From RGIG6353 sp045590615 (GTDB taxonomy: Bacteria; Bacillota; Clostridia; Oscillospirales; SIG627), in the NCBI GenBank assembly GCA_045590615.1, contig JAZNRH010000096.1, positions 1-47,269 of the forward strand: a DNA stretch of 47,269 nt, given 5' to 3'. The position numbers and the translations under genes are program-made. Every line of letters begins with the position of its first letter. Position 1 is the first letter of the stretch. Of the stretch, positions 41,817-47,269 are shown piece by piece. The notes under the pieces are model-generated. The model searched no databases. It had not been told where the DNA came from and saw nothing but the letters and a program-made list of their open reading frames with translations.

Positions 41817-43913
41817 TTAATAACGGGTAAGTGATGCCCGAACGTTTTCGATTTCTGAATTCAAAACGTAATCTATCTGTCTGAGCTTCCACCTGATGTG
41901 CTCCTCATCGCCGATATATTCCATACTCGGCTCCCAACCAAGTCGGGAATCCTGCTGAACAATCGGAATAGTAGCCTCGGCATTTGCTCTTTCGTCCTTG
42001 AGCAAAGTCACCATTTCATCAAGAATAGCAGCATACCTTTCCTTGTCACACTCAACGTGCATTGCACATTTTAGAAGATACCATTTCTTAGAATTGATAC
42101 CGGAAACAACTGTATGCTCAATAAAATTGCCAAGGTTAATAAGTGAAAGCAGCGCCTCGTTTTTGCCTTCAACAGCTTCAAGCAAATCAAGTCCTTCTCT
42201 TATCAAAGCTCTCATTTTTTCAAGAGAGCGCATTTCTGAAGGCACTCTGAGATTCGAAATAGAAGCTCTACCATCGTTTGAGGCATAGTAAACAGGCGAA
42301 CAGATTTTATTGCCAAACATACTGTACGGTGCGCTTTGAAGATTGATTGCTTTATACAAGCAAAACGGATAGGAAGGACCGACTCTGAACGCTCCATATT
42401 GGTCTGAATTCGTTGGAGTAAAATATGTTATGGCTTCGCTCCATTTTTCAAGAGCCGAAAGCACAATATCACTTGAAGCCGATCCAAATTCGCTTTTTAC
42501 GATAGTTTCAAGAATGTCCTCCATAGGCTCGTCGGTACCGTAAAAGCACCATTTGGAAAGCTTTGAAATAAAGGACGGATAAAAGCCGTAGTGGTGACAT
42601 TCCATCAAGCCGCAGAGCCCCCATTTATCGTGAGCGTCCTTCATCTTCTTATATCTCTTAATCCATTGATACGGGAACGGTTCGTAAGGAATTACTCCAA
42701 AATCCCAGGTAAGACCACCCGTATTCGTCATCGAATAAAGCTTGATATTTCGTTTCTTCGCCGCTTTTGCTTCACTCTCAAAATAATGGCCGTAGCCTTC
42801 AAAGGAAAGTGTATAATCGGCACAATAAGAGGTATTCCCCTCTGTTTTGAATTTTTCAAACATCTCAAAGGTAGCTTGTAATGTAATGCCCTCGGGAAGC
42901 GCATCAATCAGCTTGCACCTCTCCTCCTCTGAGCGATAACCCCAGTTATAAGTCCAGAATACTATATCAGCATCGGGCTTATAGCGAGTTATAATCTTTT
43001 TAATAAGAGTAAGCCACTGTGGAAAATCCATACACGGATACCAACCGGGGCTCGTCTTTCCCGTAGGTATGCCGTCAACTAAATTATCACGATATGTTTT
43101 ACCGGTAACGTGAGGGTCTTTGCTCGGAAATTCTACGGATTCACCTACAAGCGTGACGCCTTTAAGACCGGGGCACATACGAAAGAGCTTTCCGTAATTA
43201 CCTTCATAATATGCTTCTGCATCGGGCTCGTCGGGGTGCTTTTCACTTTTAAGATAGCTGTACGCATATACGTCTAAGCCATATCGTGCAGCCCTTGCGA
43301 TAAGCTCGTTAAAATCAAGATAACCCAACGGTGTCTTATCAACGTCGTTTACAAAAACGAGAATAGAGTCTCTTCCCTCGTGCGCAATTGCCGACAAATG
43401 CTCGTTCGGATAATAGTCAAGCTTATATCCCGAATGAACCATCTGAGGTGAATAAAGAGGACGCCTTAAAACAGTACCTTTTTTCAAAAAAGGCGCCTTG
43501 CGAAACGTCATACAATCCTCGAGGTAATAAAGACCTTGTGAAATACCTCTGTTGTCATATCCACACACAGATATAAACTTATCGTTAACGTCTATTCTGA
43601 AGCCTCTATATCCATTAGCATTGCCTAAATCAAGGGTTGTATCTGCAGACAAAATAAGGAGCAGACCCTCGTCAATAGAATTACTGTCAGTATAGGTAAT
43701 CGTGGCTTTTATCCCCATAGACGTAAAAAGATAATCTGTAAAGTCCTTTGCTGCCGTCAAAGCCACTTCATCTGCATTTTTGTGCAGATAAATTTTGAAA
43801 TTATCACTAATCTCAAGCTCTTGAGCGTCAGGCAAAAGAGTATTATCTCTCAAATCCTGCCTATGTACCTCCAACATCCTTTTTCTGAAATCAAAATTCT
43901 TTTCGACTTTCAT
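41817..43913 (-). CDS. Large glycoside hydrolase-like protein with GH20b-type N-terminal domain
   Basis: The 698-residue product has an alpha/beta N-terminal domain of the Glyco_hydro_20b type (about residues 25-140, ending GYDNRGISQGLYYLEDCM). A barrel-like region follows (SPQMVHSGYKLDYYPNEHL, then TLVGESVEF, VFWTYNWGYRSE and LYSMTNTGG). The C-terminal part (about 480-698) is helical. Such an N-terminal domain occurs in GH20, GH67, GH84 and related proteins; I cannot assign the catalytic family. There is no signal peptide, so the substrate is presumably imported. An AAGGAGC site precedes the ATG. It follows the creatininase gene after 35 bases. Confidence 0.72.
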   Translation of the reverse strand: MKVEKNFDFRKRMLEVHRQDLRDNTLLPDAQELEISDNFKIYLHKNADEVALTAAKDFTDYLFTSMGIKATITYTDSNSIDEGLLLILSADTTLDLGNANGYRGFRIDVNDKFISVCGYDNRGISQGLYYLEDCMTFRKAPFLKKGTVLRRPLYSPQMVHSGYKLDYYPNEHLSAIAHEGRDSILVFVNDVDKTPLGYLDFNELIARAARYGLDVYAYSYLKSEKHPDEPDAEAYYEGNYGKLFRMCPGLKGVTLVGESVEFPSKDPHVTGKTYRDNLVDGIPTGKTSPGWYPCMDFPQWLTLIKKIITRYKPDADIVFWTYNWGYRSEEERCKLIDALPEGITLQATFEMFEKFKTEGNTSYCADYTLSFEGYGHYFESEAKAAKKRNIKLYSMTNTGGLTWDFGVIPYEPFPYQWIKRYKKMKDAHDKWGLCGLMECHHYGFYPSFISKLSKWCFYGTDEPMEDILETIVKSEFGSASSDIVLSALEKWSEAITYFTPTNSDQYGAFRVGPSYPFCLYKAINLQSAPYSMFGNKICSPVYYASNDGRASISNLRVPSEMRSLEKMRALIREGLDLLEAVEGKNEALLSLINLGNFIEHTVVSGINSKKWYLLKCAMHVECDKERYAAILDEMVTLLKDERANAEATIPIVQQDSRLGWEPSMEYIGDEEHIRWKLRQIDYVLNSEIENVRASLTRY

Positions 43914-43948
43914 AAGGGTTGCTCCTTACTCTGAATATTTAATTTTAA

Positions 43949-44683
43949 TTACTGAATATTCTTGTCAAGATATTCAAGTGAAATTTCTACCATCTTCTGT
44001 CCAAGCTCTGCATTTGCTTCTGCTGAGCTCTTTGTGAACCAATGGTCGATATCGCCGAGTCTTTCAAGCTTTACAGCCTCAGGATAGAGAGCCATAAGAA
44101 TTGAACACTCGTACTTACCTGCGTGGTCGTAGCCTGTTGCTCTCTGAGCCTCGGGTGCCATTGCAGGAATAACCTTTATCCAGCTGAACGGGTCGTCGCC
44201 ACCACCAAGATTAGCATAGTAATCAGAGTAGCTTTCGCTTCCCCACCAGCCTTCACCCATAGTAGCTTCGAGATATCTCATAGTAGCTCTCTTTGCCGCC
44301 TTCATATAAGAAAGAGTCATAGGCATAAGGTTGCCTTCCTCAAACTGATGATGAATAACTACGTAAATATTACGAAGTCCTGCATAGAGCATACTTGTAA
44401 AGATATTGAAAAGGTACTCTTCAAATACAACCTCATCAACGTGTACTGTGCCTGTGGTTTTACCACCTACTGCCCAGCTTGAAGGGCTATAGCTGATAGA
44501 AGGAGCGATAATAATATCTCTCTTTTCAGCAAGCTTTTCAACAAGACCCTGAGCGATAAGTGTATCACAGCCATAAGAACACTGAGGACCGTGATATTCA
44601 ACAGTACCACCGACAATTACAACGGGAGTTCTATTTTCTTTTGCATTTTCAATCTCTCTTGGAAAAATTTTATCCAAATGCAT
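43949..44683 (-). CDS. Creatininase-family amidohydrolase
   Basis: The product of about 244 residues has the creatininase-type metal site: GGTVEYHGPQCSYGCDT (Glu, His, Asp ligands) and YDHAGKYECS (His region and Glu). The usual GHGGN loop reads IHHQFEEGN, so the second metal neighbourhood differs. The frame opens at GTG 44692, but GAGGTG is the ribosome site, so ATG 44683 is the likely start. Family members include creatininase and ring-opening hydrolases of keto-inositols and other cyclic compounds. The neighbours are a creatinase-fold M24 protein, a sensory-rhodopsin-transducer-fold protein and sugar enzymes, which suggests cleavage of a cyclic sugar-like or amide substrate. Confidence 0.88.
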   Translation of the reverse strand: MHLDKIFPREIENAKENRTPVVIVGGTVEYHGPQCSYGCDTLIAQGLVEKLAEKRDIIIAPSISYSPSSWAVGGKTTGTVHVDEVVFEEYLFNIFTSMLYAGLRNIYVVIHHQFEEGNLMPMTLSYMKAAKRATMRYLEATMGEGWWGSESYSDYYANLGGGDDPFSWIKVIPAMAPEAQRATGYDHAGKYECSILMALYPEAVKLERLGDIDHWFTKSSAEANAELGQKMVEISLEYLDKNIQ

Positions 44684-44699
44684 TATATTCACCTCTTAA

Positions 44700-45074
44700 T
44701 TATTCTGAATACGCCATAGTGGTGTAATAAGCAAGATTTGTCTGACGGTTATCAAGTCTGCCGTACTGAACAACAACGTTAGTATTGGAAACAAGCTTCA
44801 TCGCATACTGAGTTTCAAGAGGAACCTTGTAGCCACACATATCTTCAAGATTGTTCATTCTAAAGCATCTTACTCTATCCTTGCCAACGTGCCATTCGAT
44901 TTCATCAATGCTCTCTCTGTCAGCAAAATAGATATGTACCTTAATAACTGCGTCAACGTCGCTGTCGTTAACAACGATTACAGACTCGTGACCCTTGAGT
45001 ACGCCCTCACCTTCGGGTGGAAGTTCGCAATCAGGAATGAGCCAGAGCTTCTTACCGATTGAATTAGAAGTCAA
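44700..45074 (-). CDS. Sensory rhodopsin transducer (ASRT)-family small-molecule-binding protein
   Basis: The 124-residue product matches the Anabaena sensory rhodopsin transducer fold: GKKLWLIPDCELPPE, GHESVIVVNDSDVDAVIKVHIYFADRESID, then RCFRMNNLED and the C-terminal VVVQYGRLDNRQTNLAYYTTMAY. The family is a beta-sandwich thought to bind small ligands, often encoded beside carbohydrate enzymes and not only with rhodopsins. No rhodopsin gene is nearby. The start is TTG 45074, overlapping the M24 gene end by 11 bases, with AAGGGA upstream. The next gene starts about 16 bases later. It may act as a ligand-binding or accessory subunit in the cassette. Confidence 0.85.
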   Translation of the reverse strand: MTSNSIGKKLWLIPDCELPPEGEGVLKGHESVIVVNDSDVDAVIKVHIYFADRESIDEIEWHVGKDRVRCFRMNNLEDMCGYKVPLETQYAMKLVSNTNVVVQYGRLDNRQTNLAYYTTMAYSE

Positions 45075-46248
45075 GTTCGATAAGTCCCTTCTCGAGAATG
45101 TTAGTCATAGACTTGCAGCCATCCTTTGTGATAACTACACCCTTCTCCCATCTTGTACCGAAGGTGGGACCCGAAATGAAGGTGTCTACCTGGAATGTCA
45201 TATTTTCTTCAATAATCCAGTCTGATGAAGTTTCCATCCAAGGAGCTTCAACCTCAATCATACCTGTACCGTGGCAAGGACCGTATGTATATGCATCCTT
45301 GTAGCCTGCATCGATAAACTTCTGATAGAATTCCTGAGGAACCTTATTAGCAGGAATACCAGCCTTGAGGTTCTCAACTGTCCAGTTGTGCATATCGTAG
45401 CAGAAATCAATGTATCTTCTTCTTTCAGGGTCAAGCTTACCCATAATTACAGGGAGACCTGTTGCAGGTGAGTAACCGTCAATCTTAGCCGAAAGGTTAA
45501 GCTGAACAACGTCACCCTTTTCGATTGTTCTGTAGCTGGGACGAGAAATAGCATGACGAGTTGAAGCCTCGCTGAATACGTACATAGGAAGACCTTCGTA
45601 TTCTGCACCGTTTTCGTAGATAACTCTCTGAGCTACACCAACCATAGCAAGCTCTGTAACACCGGGACGAAGAGCCTTGATAACTTCCTCTGTAGCAAGG
45701 TCAACAATTCTGAAGCCTTCCTGGATACAAGCAAGCTCATTAACACTCTTGATTTTTCTGAGCTCAACCATAATATCGTTGCAGTAAGAAATCTCTGCCT
45801 TGGGGAAGTTCTCCTTCAAACCGTCAAGAATAGGAAGTGTGCACTCAACGTAGCTACCAAGACCAATCTTGATGTTTTCGCCTGTAACACCGATAGCCTT
45901 GAAAGCGTCACGGAAAGTATCAGGAACAAGCTCAGGGTATGAAGGGTCAGCTGACTCACGGAAATCCTTGAGAACGAAAATCTTCTCAATCTTAGATGTG
46001 TTGGCAGCAACGTCCTTTGCGAAAATAGGTGACTCAGGACCAACAAGAAGACAAGCATCTCCGTTAGCCGCGATAGCTACACCTGCACGCTCAAAAAGAG
46101 GCCAGAAGCCACTGAAATATCTTGCGTTAGCGTAGTCAGACTCTGTGCTGACAACAAGCATAACGTCAAGTCCTCTGTCGCGTACCATTTTTGCCGCCTT
46201 GGCAATTCTTTCTTTGAACTCATAATCAGGCATACAAATTCTTGACAT
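45064..46248 (-). CDS. M24 (creatinase/prolidase-fold) protein with altered metal ligands
   Basis: The 394-residue product has a creatinase-type N-terminal domain (about 1-150) and a pita-bread C-terminal domain. In metallopeptidases of this fold, the stretch around residue 250 carries two Asp ligands; here it reads VVQLNLSAKIDGYSPATGLP, with Asn and Pro/Ala at those places. The His is kept (GPCHGTGMIE), one Glu is Asp (TFQVDTFIS) and the last Glu is kept (RWEKGVVIT). Metal-free creatinase also lost these Asp residues. It is the first gene of the cassette, with AAGGAG before the ATG. It is likely a hydrolase of a small molecule rather than a Xaa-Pro peptidase. Confidence 0.85.
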   Translation of the reverse strand: MSRICMPDYEFKERIAKAAKMVRDRGLDVMLVVSTESDYANARYFSGFWPLFERAGVAIAANGDACLLVGPESPIFAKDVAANTSKIEKIFVLKDFRESADPSYPELVPDTFRDAFKAIGVTGENIKIGLGSYVECTLPILDGLKENFPKAEISYCNDIMVELRKIKSVNELACIQEGFRIVDLATEEVIKALRPGVTELAMVGVAQRVIYENGAEYEGLPMYVFSEASTRHAISRPSYRTIEKGDVVQLNLSAKIDGYSPATGLPVIMGKLDPERRRYIDFCYDMHNWTVENLKAGIPANKVPQEFYQKFIDAGYKDAYTYGPCHGTGMIEVEAPWMETSSDWIIEENMTFQVDTFISGPTFGTRWEKGVVITKDGCKSMTNILEKGLIELDF

Positions 46249-46312
46249 AATAAAATCTCCTTTTTATTTTTTGTTTAAACGCCACAAAAAGCGTTTTTAC
46301 TTTTACAATTTA

Positions 46313-46318
46313 ATTATA
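46313..46318 (-). promoter_or_regulatory. Possible -10 box for the M24-creatininase-glycosidase cassette
   Basis: TATAAT on the minus strand, 65 bases before the M24 start. No good -35 is found at the proper distance, which would suit an activator-dependent promoter. A small AAACGC/GCGTTT inverted repeat (about 46277-46296) lies in the leader. Confidence 0.4.
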
Positions 46319-46361
46319 CATAATATAAGTATATTTGTATTTAGAATATTTTAAATTATTT

Positions 46362-46395
46362 TTGCATAATATTAAATGATTTTAATATTGCATAA
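46362..46395. promoter_or_regulatory. Candidate operator: direct repeat TTGCATAA enclosing an inverted repeat
   Basis: TTGCATAA occurs at 46362-46369 and 46388-46395, 26 bases apart. Between them AATATTAAA (46368-46376) and TTTAATATT (46381-46389) form a 9-bp inverted repeat with a 4-base gap. The second TTGCATAA includes the -35 of the AraC gene. The arrangement would suit binding by the divergent AraC regulator. Confidence 0.45.
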
Positions 46396-46416
46396 ATGAA
46401 AACTTTGTGCTATACT
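46388..46416 (+). promoter_or_regulatory. Promoter for the AraC-family regulator
   Basis: TTGCAT (46388-46393) and TATACT (46411-46416) are spaced by 17 bp, followed by an AGGAAGGAG ribosome site. Confidence 0.75.
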
Positions 46417-46436
46417 ATTTAGGAAGGAGTAATATT

Positions 46437-47269
46437 ATGGAATATAAGCTGAAAAGATTTAAGAGAGTTTTAGAAGTAAACAGAATAGCAAATATTCATT
46501 ACTTTGAATTCACCCGTGAGTTTCACACCATGAAGGATATGCACGAGTTTAGAGAGCTCATTTACGTTGACAGTGGATATATTGAAGTAAAGGCCGAGGA
46601 ATACGAGGGAATCATAAACGAAGGCGAGGTTATCATACACAAAGAAAACGAGACGCACTCAATTTCCTGCCCTCTCGACGATGCGCCAAACGTCATTATA
46701 ATCGGATTTGAGTGTCACAACTCAATTCTTGACCAATTTTCAAAATCACCTTCTGTACTCACCCCTGAGCTTCAAAGGATTTTAACAGATATTATCAAAG
46801 AAGGTAGAAACGTTTTTCTGCCCCCCTACGACGTGCCAAATCTCAGGGATATGAAAAAACGTAACGACTACCCGTTCGGTGCAGACCAGCTGATTCAGAA
46901 TAAGCTCGAAGCATTTTTCATCGAATTAATCCGTAGTAAAGAGTCTTCAAAGAGTGTTACAAGTTTTTCGGGTGGAGATGCCAAGATGCAAGAGGTGTTG
47001 AGATATATTCAAGAAAATTTCAGAGAAAAAATAAGCCTTGACGAGCTCTGCTTTCTCTATGGAACCAACAAGACCTCACTTTGCAACGGGTTTAAGGAAG
47101 CCTATGGAGCAACCATTATAAACTACATAAACACCCTGAAAATCAAAGAGGCAAAAAAACTACTCCGTGAAGGCAAATACAACCTCACTCAGATTTCATC
47201 AGCCGTCGGCTTTTCCTCAATACATTATTTTTCGAGAATTTTCAAGCAATATGAAAACCAATCTCCCTC
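46437..47269 (+). CDS. AraC-family transcriptional regulator (3' end outside window)
   Basis: The frame is open from ATG 46437 to the window end, about 277 residues. The N-terminal half (about 15-140) is a cupin-like sensor (FREFHTMKDMHEFRELIYVDSG, then HKENETHSI). A linker leads to the AraC DNA-binding domain starting near residue 180, with two helix-turn-helix units (ISLDELCFLYGTNKTSLC and LTQISSAVGFSSIHYFSRIF). It is divergent from the M24-creatininase-glycosidase cassette and is its likely regulator. AGGAAGGAG is the ribosome site. The stop is expected shortly after the window end. Confidence 0.92.
   Translation, partial: MEYKLKRFKRVLEVNRIANIHYFEFTREFHTMKDMHEFRELIYVDSGYIEVKAEEYEGIINEGEVIIHKENETHSISCPLDDAPNVIIIGFECHNSILDQFSKSPSVLTPELQRILTDIIKEGRNVFLPPYDVPNLRDMKKRNDYPFGADQLIQNKLEAFFIELIRSKESSKSVTSFSGGDAKMQEVLRYIQENFREKISLDELCFLYGTNKTSLCNGFKEAYGATIINYINTLKIKEAKKLLREGKYNLTQISSAVGFSSIHYFSRIFKQYENQSP

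Noticed and set aside
41998..42881. Plus-strand open frames opposite the large glycosidase-like gene
   Set aside because: Antisense shadows; no promoter or ribosome site and no recognisable domain.
1..47269. CRISPR arrays, tRNA or rRNA genes, prophage or conjugative genes
   Set aside because: I saw no regularly spaced repeats, no tRNA-like cloverleaf motifs and no phage or conjugation proteins on either strand.

Overview
The window is a stretch of AT-rich chromosome from an anaerobic, low-GC Gram-positive bacterium, most likely a gut-type member of the Clostridia. This rests on three things seen in the sequence. The Shine-Dalgarno sites are strong (AGGAGG type). Promoters are sigma-A-like, almost all with a 17-bp spacer. 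Gene content is typical of Clostridia: HrcA/CIRCE-controlled groESL, a Na+-pumping oxaloacetate/methylmalonyl-CoA-type decarboxylase, CwlD, RadA, a CD1247-type zinc-ribbon protein, YqeG, and two D,D-carboxypeptidase paralogues. No rRNA, tRNA, CRISPR array, prophage or intact insertion sequence was seen. The taxonomic call is an inference from gene content and style.

Layout. Positions 1-2420 (+): an unknown membrane-anchored protein, RuvX and a small membrane protein. Positions 2467-9323 (-): one long co-directional run transcribed from nagA through a ceramidase-like amidohydrolase, a PfkB kinase, an aldo-keto reductase and ribF to a degenerate D,D-carboxypeptidase homologue. Positions 9466-15494 (+): ligA, CIRCE-controlled groES-groEL, and a cytosolic GH20-like glycosidase. 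Positions 15698-19019: a sugar cassette (fucose-isomerase-like protein plus a D-psicose/D-tagatose 3-epimerase-like protein) read divergently from a PocR-AraC regulator. Positions 19050-23617 (-): RluA-type pseudouridine synthase, PfkB kinase, D,D-carboxypeptidase, HAD phosphatase and GH43-like protein. Positions 23740-28152: decarboxylase alpha, beta and biotin-carrier genes on the minus strand, then an orphan response regulator and the gamma subunit on the plus strand. Positions 28200-36849 (-): radA, cwlD, a membrane protein, a CD1247-like protein, efp, an M24 aminopeptidase, an endonuclease IV-like protein, a YqeG-like HAD protein and a ClpA/ClpC-like ATPase. Positions 36969-40724 (+): trmB, an rluA paralogue and a lipoprotein. 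Positions 40713-47269: an uncharacterised catabolic cassette (creatinase-like M24 protein, sensory-rhodopsin-transducer-family protein, creatininase-family protein, large glycosidase-like protein, DUF4432 mutarotase-like protein) divergent from an AraC regulator cut off by the window end.

Themes. Much of the accessory content is intracellular carbohydrate processing: two cytosolic glycosidases, a GH43-like protein, sugar isomerase and epimerase, two PfkB kinases, NagA, a mutarotase-like protein and two AraC regulators. The decarboxylase would couple decarboxylation to Na+ export.

The points most worth a second look are: two housekeeping genes (ruvX and an rluA) that can only start at AUU or a similar non-standard codon; an orphan OmpR-type response regulator whose phospho-acceptor Asp is Asn, sitting inside the split decarboxylase locus; and the 40.7-47.3 kb cassette, which pairs a creatininase-fold protein, a creatinase-fold protein with altered metal ligands and a sensory-rhodopsin-transducer-fold protein with sugar enzymes.
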